From assembly GCA_003228495.1 (NCBI GenBank), contig QIDY01000126.1, positions 1 through 9,938 of the forward strand: a DNA stretch of 9,938 nt, written 5' to 3'. The first letter of the stretch is position 1. Every line of letters begins with the position of its first letter. The notes under the pieces were generated by a model that worked only from the letters and a program-made list of their open reading frames with translations, was not told the DNA's origin and did no database searches. The translations under genes and the position numbers were made by a program. This document shows positions 1 through 6,460 of the stretch, piece after piece. Source of the stretch: Nitrospirota bacterium. Lineage in GTDB: Bacteria > Nitrospirota > Nitrospiria > Nitrospirales > UBA8639.

Positions 1-683
1 TACGGGAATCGACGAACCGCGAGGAATTTCTGGCGCGGATCAAGCAGGAAACAGGCTGGGATGTGGAAGTCTTAACCGGAGAGGAGGAAGCACAGCGAAC
101 CTTGCTTGGGATTCGTTTTGGATTACCTGAGACAATTACCGACTTTCTAGCATTGGATATTGGAGGCGGCAGTACGGAATGTATTCTAGATCGAAAAGGA
201 CTAAGTCCGTTAGTGATATCGTTGAATCTCGGTGCCGTGCGATTGTTGGAACGAGTCTTCCATCATGATCCACCAACAACGCTAGACATTGGCAATGCCG
301 AAATTTGTATCGAGGAGCAATTGGCTAAAGTGGTGCAGGTCTTTGGACGAATGCCGAACATCCCGCTCGTAGGAACCGCTGGCACGATCACCACACTTGC
401 GGCGATGGCCCAAGAGCTGGCCCGCTATGATCAAACGCGAGTCCATAATTATCAACTCACGCTCTCAACAGTCAAAAATCTGGAGAAAGCCCTCATCACG
501 AAAACGGCTTCAGAACGCCTCGCTATGCCGGGTCTGGAACCAGGCCGCGAATATGTCATCCTGGCCGGCACGGTCATTCTTCGCCGGATCATGGAATCCT
601 TCGGTTTCGAGACATGTCTGGTCAGCGACTACGGCCTCCGCGAAGGCGTCCTGGTAGACCGGGCTCGAAAACTGATGGAGTAA
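1..683 (+). CDS. Ppx/GppA family phosphatase (exopolyphosphatase / pppGpp phosphatase), 5'-truncated
   Basis: The reading frame is open from base 3 and runs to TAA at 681-683. The GTG at 63 is internal, because the upstream codons continue the same fold (NREEFLARIKQETGWDVEV), so the true start lies before the window. The ASKHA phosphate-binding motif DIGGGSTE is visible, followed by GTAGTITTLAA and the C-terminal YGLREGVL signature typical of Ppx/GppA proteins. The ending suggests the short (about 300-residue) two-lobed version without the HD-type C-terminal extension, with roughly the last 225 residues present here. Family members hydrolyse terminal phosphates of inorganic polyphosphate or the 5' phosphate of pppGpp in the cytoplasm, in phosphate storage and stringent-response metabolism. 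Sequence alone does not decide between the two substrates. The gene converges on the minus-strand gene ending at 715. Confidence 0.93.
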   Translation, partial: RESTNREEFLARIKQETGWDVEVLTGEEEAQRTLLGIRFGLPETITDFLALDIGGGSTECILDRKGLSPLVISLNLGAVRLLERVFHHDPPTTLDIGNAEICIEEQLAKVVQVFGRMPNIPLVGTAGTITTLAAMAQELARYDQTRVHNYQLTLSTVKNLEKALITKTASERLAMPGLEPGREYVILAGTVILRRIMESFGFETCLVSDYGLREGVLVDRARKLME

Positions 684-703
684 CCCTAGAAAAACTGATG
701 GAG
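668..703. repeat. 13-bp direct repeat across the end of the Ppx/GppA gene
   Basis: AAAACTGATGGAG occurs at 668-680, as the last codons of the Ppx/GppA gene, and again at 691-703 just after its stop, with a period of 23 bases. It looks like a small tandem duplication of the gene's 3' end. The offset is not a multiple of three. The 31-base gap between the two convergent genes holds no clear terminator hairpin. Confidence 0.6.
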
Positions 704-714
704 GTATTTTTAAC

Positions 715-2232
715 TTATTGTTGGGTGTACCAGCGGAAACCGGCGGTTTCTTTGAAGGCCGGTTGCTGACCGATGGACATGCCGCCGGGTTTTTCCACCA
801 GCAGCACTTTGAAATCCAACAGGCCGAACCAGGCGGGGTCTAAGACATTGTGGTAGTGCAAACCGGTGAGTTTGGGTAGTAGGTCGTCGAGTGCGGTGCC
901 TAATTCATTTTTCGTATAGGCGCGTACGGAAAATGGCTTCTCCAGTTCGCGACAGAATCGTCGTAGTGTATAGGCGGCTCCCGTGCATAACACCTGGGTG
1001 TCTGGCTTCATGCCAAGGAGTTGGGGCAGGGTACAATATTGTTCTCGAAATCCGAGCCACTTGGCGGCATGGCGAAGATGGCTGAATTGCACTTCATATT
1101 CGGTATGACCCGGCAATCTGACGGGGGAAGGCCAATCGTTTTCGATGCCGAATTCTATCAGGATGGCGCGCCCGCCTGGCTTCAGCACACGCCAGACTTC
1201 CTGTAAAAATTGCATGGCGCCGTAATTGAAAATGATTTCGTCAGGAAAGGGTGGATTGAGGGGCAGGCGCATGCGCCGGATGAGGTCTAAGGCTTCCTCA
1301 TGTTGTGGGTTCTCACCTTTAAACATGAGGAGTTCGTCACCCGTAAATTGGACTGGTGTCATGTCGGCGAGATTTTCGTTGTCAATCAACAGATCGACGG
1401 AATGGTCGGCCAAGGGCATTCGTTCGGCATTGGCTTGTATGGCTGTTGCCGTCCAACCTGCCTTCCGAGCCAGCGACGTTTGAGAACCCAGGAACGGGCC
1501 GGTCAGATCCAGAAAGGTGTAATTGATTCCTTTCCGTTCCTCTGCAGAAAGTTCTCCTGCCAGTTCTTTCGAGACATAGCCTAGTCCCGCGCCCACTTCC
1601 ACAATGCGTTTGGGTTTGGGCGAAAGCCAGCCCATTTGCCGTAGGGTCTTGCCAAGCAGCCGTCCATAGGTGAGGCCATTCATAGCTTCGCAGGGTTCGC
1701 GGAAGAGATGGGAAACTGTGGTTTCGATGATTTCAAAATGTCCGTGTGGGCCCTGAATGCCCTGGACGTGAAACTTGGAAAGATGATCCTCGGTTTCCGC
1801 CTTGACGTTTTGATGCCAGCCTTCCCGTACTTTTTGCAGTAACAAATCCCATTTGGCTTCGGCACTGTGTCCACTGGGCGGTTCGGTGCCATAGTAGGCT
1901 AGAGAAAATCGTGGTTGCGCCCATCGCTCCAGATGCCAGCGCCCATTTTGCTGGGTGGGGCTACACACCCATTTGCCGTATTGACTCAGTAAGGCTCCGA
2001 TGGTCAGGCGGCCATCCATGGCGCCAAGCAAGGTAGCACCCATGCGGTTTAATCGAATGAGGGGCAATTCTTCATCGAGCGGGGCCACCCACCATTCCTC
2101 CGGCCCATGCTGATAAATCACAATATCGGGCATGCGCCATGCGCGTTGGCTGAGCAAATTCTCGTCTAAGACTTGGGGCCCGATTTCAATCCACCGATCA
2201 GCGATGGGGTCTGTGGTTGTAGAGTCGGTCAT
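715..2232 (-). CDS. PqqD-like domain fused to class I SAM-dependent methyltransferase
   Basis: A 505-residue protein. The open frame extends upstream to 2514, but that extension runs through two palindromes and into the neighbouring gene's 3' end, so I take the ATG at 2232 (MTDSTTTDP), which has GGAAAAGG a few bases upstream. Residues ~50-90 (LPLIRLNRMGATLLGAMDGR, then LTIGALLSQYG) resemble the PqqD-like winged-helix fold, where an N..G..LL...DG..T pattern is usual. A Rossmann methyltransferase follows: motif I (IVEVGAGLGYVSKEL) at ~210-224, a TFLDLTG segment, and the post-motif LKPGGRAILIEFG at ~349-361. About 140 further C-terminal residues have no motif I recognise. The substrate is unknown. 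It is probably cytoplasmic, as no signal peptide or membrane helix is seen. It may be co-transcribed with the methyltransferase gene at 2441-3118 across a repeat-containing gap. The methyltransferase call is firm; the PqqD-like call is by eye. Confidence 0.82.
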   Translation of the reverse strand: MTDSTTTDPIADRWIEIGPQVLDENLLSQRAWRMPDIVIYQHGPEEWWVAPLDEELPLIRLNRMGATLLGAMDGRLTIGALLSQYGKWVCSPTQQNGRWHLERWAQPRFSLAYYGTEPPSGHSAEAKWDLLLQKVREGWHQNVKAETEDHLSKFHVQGIQGPHGHFEIIETTVSHLFREPCEAMNGLTYGRLLGKTLRQMGWLSPKPKRIVEVGAGLGYVSKELAGELSAEERKGINYTFLDLTGPFLGSQTSLARKAGWTATAIQANAERMPLADHSVDLLIDNENLADMTPVQFTGDELLMFKGENPQHEEALDLIRRMRLPLNPPFPDEIIFNYGAMQFLQEVWRVLKPGGRAILIEFGIENDWPSPVRLPGHTEYEVQFSHLRHAAKWLGFREQYCTLPQLLGMKPDTQVLCTGAAYTLRRFCRELEKPFSVRAYTKNELGTALDDLLPKLTGLHYHNVLDPAWFGLLDFKVLLVEKPGGMSIGQQPAFKETAGFRWYTQQ

Positions 2233-2314
2233 AAAGGCCTTTTCCAATTCATGAAGGCAAAAAGGAGTTGCAAGGGTACCCGAACTCTCCGAAGAGCCGC
2301 AAGGTCTTTTATGT

Positions 2315-2388
2315 CGGTCATACCTGCCTTTCTGTGGCAGGTATCCATCGGTAAAAACCCCAGATAGCAAAGGTGTCGGGATTGACCG
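2315..2388. repeat. Imperfect palindromic intergenic repeat, ~74 bp
   Basis: The outer ends are inverted: CGGTCA at 2315-2320 and TGACCG at 2383-2388, extending to 8 of 10 positions. Inside, ATACCTGCC (2320-2328) and GGCAGGTAT (2336-2344) form a perfect 9-bp stem with a 7-base loop. The centre holds ATCGGTAAAAACCCC. The layout resembles the dispersed GGTCAT-type palindromic elements (REP/MITE-like) common between bacterial genes. It sits between two minus-strand genes and could act as a transcript-processing or attenuation hairpin. Copy number in the genome cannot be seen from here. Confidence 0.5.
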
Positions 2389-2415
2389 GAACAGAAGGAA
2401 TGAAATCTTACGTAG

Positions 2416-2436
2416 AGACGTCCCGGTGGGACGTCT
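2416..2436. repeat. Strong hairpin directly after the 2441-3118 gene (terminator-like or repeat)
   Basis: AGACGTCCC (2416-2424) and GGGACGTCT (2428-2436) form a perfect 9-bp, GC-rich stem with a 3-base loop. On the minus strand it starts five bases after the stop codon of the exported methyltransferase gene. No run of U follows on either strand, so it is not a textbook intrinsic terminator. It could stabilise the mRNA 3' end, or be a member of a dispersed GACGTCCC-type palindromic repeat family. Confidence 0.5.
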
Positions 2437-2440
2437 TTCG

Positions 2441-3118
2441 TCATTGTGGTTTCTGAGCCAGGATGCTGGCAAATGCGGCCTGGCCGGTATCGACTTCTTG
2501 ATATCGGAGGACACGCAGGCCCGGGAGCATCGTCAGGAGTTCGTTCGGTTCCAAAAGGTAAGCTTTGTTAAACCGTGGGCGGTATTGAAGATGGTCCATC
2601 GTATACGTCTCAATCAGTGCCATTCCACCGGGTTTGAGCCCCGCTGCAATCTTGGGAAACAAATTCCGCTGTAAATAATAAGTGCAAATAATGACGTCAA
2701 ACGTATTTAGCGGAATGTCATACGTTTCAAGGTCCGCGACAACAGTCGTAATCGTCGCACTCTGTTTAGCCGCCAGAGCCTCTGCTTTTTTGAGTCCTTC
2801 CTGGGAAATATCTACTCCTGTAACCTGAAACCCATTGACTGCGAGAAAGACTCCGTTGCGACCTTCGCCCATAGCTAAATCCAGCACGTGGCCTTTTGGT
2901 AATAAGTCGACATGGTCCTTCAAAAACGAGATAGCCTCCCGCCCAAACAAATATTTCTCCATCGCATATTTTTTGTCCCAACGCATTTGGTCTTGGTCTG
3001 CCGCCCAAATGAGATGAGGCGAGGAAACGGTACTCACAAGGAACATTGCTGCGATGCCTATCCCCTGAAAAATAGAGCTACATCGCCTAGTGTAAGATGT
3101 TCGGTTCATTAACAACAT
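2441..3118 (-). CDS. Exported-looking class I SAM-dependent methyltransferase (TehB-like)
   Basis: A 225-residue protein. Residues ~10-39 look like a Sec signal peptide: basic residues TRR, a hydrophobic stretch (IGIAAMFLVSTV), and a probable cleavage site near LIWA-AD at 39/40. The mature part begins RWDKKYA...LFGRE, then HVLDLAMGEGRNGVFLA (motif I, ~77-93), TGVDIS (~100-105), VVADLETYDIP (~126-136), FDVIICTYYLQ (~140-150) and LKPGGMALIETY (~161-172). This matches the small TehB/thiopurine-like methyltransferase fold. A signal peptide on a SAM-dependent enzyme is odd, because SAM is cytoplasmic. The segment may instead be an inner-membrane anchor. Start choice is uncertain: GGAG lies only 2 bases before the ATG at 3118, but 11 bases before the ATG at 3109 (MNRTS), with an in-frame TTG at 3115 between. 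The substrate is unknown. Confidence 0.85.
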   Translation of the reverse strand: MLLMNRTSYTRRCSSIFQGIGIAAMFLVSTVSSPHLIWAADQDQMRWDKKYAMEKYLFGREAISFLKDHVDLLPKGHVLDLAMGEGRNGVFLAVNGFQVTGVDISQEGLKKAEALAAKQSATITTVVADLETYDIPLNTFDVIICTYYLQRNLFPKIAAGLKPGGMALIETYTMDHLQYRPRFNKAYLLEPNELLTMLPGLRVLRYQEVDTGQAAFASILAQKPQ

Positions 3119-3304
3119 GGCTCCAAAAAAAACAGGTCACAGGCCCATGTGCAATTAGAAAAGATGTTACCTGAGAACACGGCGAAGAGAAAAGCACAAG
3201 GATAGAATTTTGCCATTCTTCCACACTCATAACAGTGGTCTTTCGTCTGGTTAGTGGGTATGATTGGGGGCGTTGCTATAGTCGGAAATTAAAGGAGTGT
3301 AGAC
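3119..3304. promoter_or_regulatory. Divergent intergenic region between the exported methyltransferase and the CopD-like gene
   Basis: This 186-base spacer separates two divergent genes and must hold both 5' regions. On the minus strand TTTTTTTTGGAG precedes the methyltransferase start. On the plus strand there is a candidate extended -10 and an AGGAG ribosome binding site, annotated separately. I see no riboswitch-like structure or clear operator. Confidence 0.5.
3274..3282 (+). promoter_or_regulatory. Candidate extended -10 promoter for the CopD-like gene
   Basis: TGCTATAGT combines the extended TGn element with TATAGT, a 5 of 6 match to TATAAT. No good -35 box is seen 16-18 bases upstream, which is tolerated in extended -10 promoters. 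A start near 3289 would give a leader of about 16 bases. AGGAG at 3293-3297 then stands 7 bases before the ATG at 3305. Confidence 0.35.
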
Positions 3305-3784
3305 ATGCCCGCGTACGTTGTGACCTGGATACATTTATTGGCCGTTATCACCTTCATTGGTGGCTGGCTGTTTTTTTTACTAGCGGTGAGACCCAGCCTT
3401 CTCGAAGGGAAGGCCAAGACACCGTCAAAAGAGGCTCTAGAGATGGCCCAAAAAATGGGGCAGCGCTTTAAGACTGTAGGCTGGGTGAGTCTCATAGTGC
3501 TGGTTTTTACAGGCGCATCTCAACTCTTGGATGAAAGCGGCTCGGCCCGTATTGAAACCAGTTGGGGCTTAATCATGATGCTTAAACTCTTTGTCTTTGC
3601 CATTGTAGGAGGGCTCATCTTTGTCCACGATCTCATTCTCGACCCTTATGGGGCCATCGGAAAGAGCCAACGAGCAGAAACGCAACCGCTGTTATTTGCA
3701 GGGAAAGTGGTATGGGTCCAACGTTCTATTGTCATGCTTAGTTTATTGGTCCTCGGTATTGCGGTGTATTTATCCTCCCTCTGA
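3305..3784 (+). CDS. Four-helix integral membrane protein, CopD-like
   Basis: A 159-residue protein starting at ATG 3305, preceded by AGGAG with 7-base spacing. Four hydrophobic segments are visible: ~5-27 (VTWIHLLAVITFIGGWLFFL), ~58-75 (VGWVSLIVLVFTGASQLL), ~88-112 (GLIMMLKLFVFAIVGGLIFV and beyond) and ~138-157 (IVMLSLLVLGIAVYL). The pattern of an early His (H10), a GG in helix 1, the RP after it, FTG in helix 2, an MLK at the start of helix 3 and a second His (H108) resembles the CopD-type membrane domain and its uncharacterised relatives. Full-length CopD proteins have a role in copper handling. A short stand-alone domain like this one has no proven role, and copper cannot be inferred safely. 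It stands alone, divergent from the methyltransferase gene and 157 bases before the sigma factor gene. Confidence 0.72.
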   Translation: MPAYVVTWIHLLAVITFIGGWLFFLLAVRPSLLEGKAKTPSKEALEMAQKMGQRFKTVGWVSLIVLVFTGASQLLDESGSARIETSWGLIMMLKLFVFAIVGGLIFVHDLILDPYGAIGKSQRAETQPLLFAGKVVWVQRSIVMLSLLVLGIAVYLSSL

Positions 3785-3941
3785 TTCTCTTTCTTTATCT
3801 TCTGTCCTTCACGAGGCCAAAATGTATGCTTGGCTCTTCCAGCTTGCCTGTTGTGACACACGTGAAATTTCGTCTGGGGGTGGTAGGATGTGAAACAGGT
3901 TTGAATTGAAATTCCAGAGGGATTGGTATGAAGGTGAATGA

Positions 3942-4499
3942 ATGGTGGGGCTAACCCGGGAGGAAATTCTGCGCCAGCTCCGTGAAAGGATTCTGGCGTT
4001 CGCGACATCTCGTGGGTTAAGGGAAGCAGCCGAAGATTTGACCCAGGATGTCCTGATGGTCTTACACGAAAAATATCCGTACGTCAAAGAATTGACCGAG
4101 CTGGTTCCTCTGTCGTTTCAGATTCTGCGGTTTAAAATGCTGGATAGTCAAAGAAAAACATTGCGGCGGGGGGAATACAACCAGGAATCGGTAGATGATC
4201 ATCCGCTTGTCGATCCCGGAGACGATCCAGCCATGCAAGCCGAGCAGAAAGAGCGCGTGACGCAACTGATTGCAGCGTTGCAGCAATTAGGCGAACGATG
4301 CCAAAAGCTCTTTCGTCTTAAACTTGAAGGCCATACCTTTCCAGAAATCATGCAGATTCTGGGGGAACATTCCATCAATACGATTTATACATGGGATTCG
4401 CGGTGTCGCAAGCAACTCCTGACTCTGATGGGAGGAAAATGGGAGACAATTTCTCTAGAAGGGAAAGGTCAGAGACCCAATAAGGAGACGGTTGGCTAA
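3942..4499 (+). CDS. ECF-like RNA polymerase sigma factor
   Basis: A 185-residue protein. The N-terminal half (~12-75) has the sigma-70 region 2 character: AAEDLTQDVLMVLHEKY, then PLSFQILRFKMLDSQRK. A linker rich in Asp (DDHPLVDPGDDP) follows. Region 4 (~105-162) contains LIAALQQLGERCQKLFRLKL, then EGHTFPEIMQILGEHSINTI and RCRKQLL, a helix-turn-helix that reads -35 elements. There is no region 1.1 or 3, so it is of the ECF / sigma-70-like short type. ATG 3942 is preceded by AAGGTGA. The stop overlaps the ATG of the next gene by one base (TAATG), implying translational coupling with its membrane partner. In such pairs the sigma factor is held inactive until an envelope or external signal releases it. 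The target genes cannot be read from this window. Confidence 0.88.
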   Translation: MVGLTREEILRQLRERILAFATSRGLREAAEDLTQDVLMVLHEKYPYVKELTELVPLSFQILRFKMLDSQRKTLRRGEYNQESVDDHPLVDPGDDPAMQAEQKERVTQLIAALQQLGERCQKLFRLKLEGHTFPEIMQILGEHSINTIYTWDSRCRKQLLTLMGGKWETISLEGKGQRPNKETVG

Positions 4500-4501
4500 T
4501 G
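4484..4501 (+). promoter_or_regulatory. Ribosome binding site and TAATG overlap coupling the sigma gene to its partner
   Basis: GGAG at 4484-4487 lies inside the sigma factor's last codons, 11 bases before the ATG at 4499. The sigma stop TAA (4497-4499) shares its last A with that ATG. The long spacing plus overlap points to termination-reinitiation coupling, which would keep the two proteins in balance. Confidence 0.6.
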
Positions 4502-6040
4502 TCCAAGTCTTGGGAACAGATCATCGGTGGCTATGCTACGGATACGCTCACTGAAGAGGAAAAGCGCCAATTATTTGAGGCAGCCCTTCATGATCAGACG
4601 TTGTTTGATGCGTTGGCTGATGAAGAAGCCTTGAAAGCCTTGCTCGCCGACCCGAATGCGCTACAACGAATCCTGGCGAGCCTTCAAGCTTCAGGGAATC
4701 CGCAAAAGACAGTACCATCTCGCCGTTCGGGGGTTGGTTGGTTCCGCCAACCATCTTCGCTCGTCTGGGCCGGAAGTATTGCGGCAGCTGGTTTGGCACT
4801 TATCTTTGGCTGGCAAATAAACAAAGATTGGGGACCATTGGTCGAGCAGGGGCAACAGGTGGAACGTTCTATGTCCCAAGATAAAGATAACGATAAAAAT
4901 GAAGAGGTATTTCGGTCTCAAGAAACTGAAGCAGTTCAAATGAAGGAGCAAACCCAGGCTCCACAGAAAAACGACCAAAGGGAACCAGAGCGAGCTGCAG
5001 GCTTATCGGCTCCAGTTTCCTCACCACCGCCATCAACTATCGCTAATGCTTCAAATGATTCTGAACGCATGCGGCAACCTTCACCACAGATTCGTTCTGA
5101 AAGTATCCGACGACAAGAGGTCAAAAAGGAACGTCGTCTGAAAGCTAAAAAATCGGTGTCTCCGTCTTCAGAATCTGCAATCGTTCAAAAGGTCCCCGAA
5201 GAAGGGCTAATGGTCGCTCCTTCTGTGGCGTCTCCAGGGGTAGAAGAAAAAGACCTCCAGCAATTGGCTCGGGCACCTTCCTTTGCCGAAAGGCTGCAAG
5301 GAGGAGATGCCACCTCTTCCCTGAGTGCCAGGGAATTATTTTATGCCAATAAAAGCAGACAAGCTGATGCGGTAGGGGAAGAATTAGGCGGCATGCGAGC
5401 ACAGCAACATTTAAGGGGAACGACTTCTAAAGCTGAAAAAGAGTTGACAGAAGAAGTCTCAGATCTAAAGGACCCCAAAGAAGTCGTTAAGGATTTCTCA
5501 CAAGGACAAACTAGAGGGATTCGATATAGCTTTGTTCGGCGAGGAGCGGGTGGCAATGATGAAGAGATTGATATCAAAAAGTTTTCAGGAAAATGGTCGG
5601 AACTTCAACTGACCATAGAATCTAATCTATCAGGGCACCTGTATGTGTTGGCATTTTTTGGAAAGGGAAAATGGCAATTTGTGAGACCAGAATCCTTGAA
5701 GGTCCCCGCGTCATCTGATGGGGCCATCAAAGTGGTGCCCTATCAGCCTGTGAATTTCGCCTTAAGCCAAGTAACTAATACCTTGGGGAAACCTGTAGCT
5801 TCGTCCCTAACGGTGTTTCTGGCAAATAAATCGCTAAGGGATTTAGGGAAATGGCTGGGTCGTGGTATAGGCCCTGAACTATCGGAAGGAAGTCGCACTG
5901 AGCACCTTTCACCAGATAAATTTGTTATTGATCCTTCTCTAGAACCTGGGACCCCGCTACGGGTCAATATAGCCTTGGGGGATCAAAAACGCTCAAGAAA
6001 AGGGTTAGAGCCATTACCGCCGAATGAGTTTTCTCGTTAA
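4499..6040 (+). CDS. Membrane-anchored anti-sigma-factor-like protein with C-terminal DUF4384-like domain
   Basis: A 513-residue protein. Residues 1-65 (IIGGYATDTLTEEEKRQLFE... DALADEEALKALLADP) match the short helical N-terminus often encoded right after ECF sigma genes. It lacks the His-Cys-Cys motif of zinc-binding anti-sigma domains. A single transmembrane helix is at ~88-107 (LVWAGSIAAAGLALIFGW). Residues ~115-335 are a low-complexity linker rich in Glu, Lys, Gln, Ser and Pro, probably disordered and outside the membrane. From ~340 a folded region follows: GIRYSFVRR, LTIESNLSGHLYVLAFFGKG (~371-390), PYQPVNFALSQ and SLTVFLANKSL (~437-447). It resembles DUF4384-type beta domains found on surface or periplasmic sensors; that match is by eye. 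Cytoplasmic sigma-binding end, helix and external sensor fit an anti-sigma factor. An alternative is an envelope protein merely co-expressed with the sigma factor. Confidence 0.75.
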   Translation: MSKSWEQIIGGYATDTLTEEEKRQLFEAALHDQTLFDALADEEALKALLADPNALQRILASLQASGNPQKTVPSRRSGVGWFRQPSSLVWAGSIAAAGLALIFGWQINKDWGPLVEQGQQVERSMSQDKDNDKNEEVFRSQETEAVQMKEQTQAPQKNDQREPERAAGLSAPVSSPPPSTIANASNDSERMRQPSPQIRSESIRRQEVKKERRLKAKKSVSPSSESAIVQKVPEEGLMVAPSVASPGVEEKDLQQLARAPSFAERLQGGDATSSLSARELFYANKSRQADAVGEELGGMRAQQHLRGTTSKAEKELTEEVSDLKDPKEVVKDFSQGQTRGIRYSFVRRGAGGNDEEIDIKKFSGKWSELQLTIESNLSGHLYVLAFFGKGKWQFVRPESLKVPASSDGAIKVVPYQPVNFALSQVTNTLGKPVASSLTVFLANKSLRDLGKWLGRGIGPELSEGSRTEHLSPDKFVIDPSLEPGTPLRVNIALGDQKRSRKGLEPLPPNEFSR

Positions 6041-6343
6041 AACGTCTGGCATCTTGCTCACATAAAACAAGGAGTTTTTCGCGATCGTCCACTTACCGAT
6101 TGCCTTGCCTGTTCCAAAGATTTCTGCCTTCGACCTCTCACCAATTATTTGCTTCTTCTTTCTCCCGAAAACCCATGCCAATGTTTTCCCCTTTGTTAAG
6201 GAAACTTTCAAGAAGGATTTGTTCTGGTGTTTTTCGCATTAGGTATCTCATGCATTCCAAAGCATAGGACATTAAAAAAGTGAGAGAACTGCTGAGAAAA
6301 GTCGTGTGCCAGATTTGCGAGCCTATCAATTTAGGTTGCATGC

Positions 6344-6360
6344 ATTTTGAAAGTCAAAAT
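6344..6360. promoter_or_regulatory. Small perfect inverted repeat near the insertion site
   Basis: ATTTTGA (6344-6350) and TCAAAAT (6354-6360) are separated by AAG and directly abut the left operator-like repeat at 6361. It may be a protein-binding site or a weak hairpin. It is too AT-rich and short to be a convincing terminator. Confidence 0.35.
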
Positions 6361-6378
6361 ATGTATCCAATGAGATAA
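6361..6378 (+). promoter_or_regulatory. Left copy of an operator-like repeat split by the IS
   Basis: ATGTATCCAATGAGATAA matches 15 of 18 bases of the copy at 8018-8035 on the other side of the IS. With the IS and one TTAT removed, the two copies would be 21 bp apart, two turns of the helix. This suggests a two-site operator for the cytochrome gene. Confidence 0.4.
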
Positions 6379-6383
6379 TTTAT

Positions 6384-6400
6384 GAGCCTGTTGCACAAAC
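6384..6400 (+). repeat. Left terminal inverted repeat of the IS
   Basis: GAGCCTGTTGCACAAAC differs from the inverted right end at one position (A for T at base 12). It is preceded directly by the target duplication TTAT. Confidence 0.88.
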
Positions 6401-6403
6401 CTA

Positions 6404-6433
6404 TTGACTCTTAGGTATTAATGCGTATATACT
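6404..6433 (+). promoter_or_regulatory. Transposase promoter inside the IS
   Basis: TTGACT (6404-6409, 5 of 6 to consensus -35) and TATACT (6428-6433, 5 of 6 to consensus -10) are separated by 18 bases. The promoter starts 4 bases inside the left inverted repeat and points at the transposase, with a leader of about 20 bases. Confidence 0.6.
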
Positions 6434-6448
6434 CCTTGCTTCACCATG

Positions 6449-6454
6449 AGGAGG
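6449..6454 (+). promoter_or_regulatory. Ribosome binding site that fixes the transposase start
   Basis: A full AGGAGG lies 6 bases before the ATG at 6461. The upstream in-frame ATG at 6446 would precede this site, so 6461 is the true start. Confidence 0.8.
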
Positions 6455-6460
6455 ATTTCG

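Larger units (their letters stand above)
6041..6383. other. Non-coding region between the sigma operon and the insertion sequence
   Basis: In these 343 bases I find no convincing gene. Two short overlapping minus-strand frames lack ribosome binding sites and recognisable domains. No strong terminator follows the stop at 6040. The 3' end carries a 7-bp hairpin (6344-6360) and the left half of a split repeat (6361-6378), annotated separately. Before the insertion this tract was continuous with 8020-8225, making a region of about 550 bases upstream of the cytochrome gene. Confidence 0.6.

Noticed and set aside
63..65. GTG at 63 as the start of the Ppx/GppA gene
   Set aside because: The codons before it (from base 3) continue the conserved family sequence without a stop, so the gene starts upstream of the window.
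2233..2514. N-terminal extension of the 715-2232 methyltransferase frame up to an ATG at 2514 (599 residues)
   Set aside because: The extra 94 codons translate two palindromic repeats and overlap the 3' end of the neighbouring gene in another frame. The ATG at 2232 has a ribosome binding site and begins the protein-like sequence.
3785..3941. Possible autoregulated promoter of the sigma operon
   Set aside because: Only weak matches are seen (for example TAGGAT at 3884-3889 without a good -35), and no clear ECF-type -35/-10 pair could be defined.
6014..6341. Two overlapping minus-strand frames between the sigma operon and the IS (65 and 67 residues)
   Set aside because: They look somewhat protein-like, and together could be a frameshifted remnant, but neither has a good ribosome binding site, a recognisable domain or a supporting neighbour.
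6446..6460. Upstream ATG at 6446 as the transposase start
   Set aside because: It lies before the AGGAGG site at 6449-6454, which is correctly spaced for the ATG at 6461.
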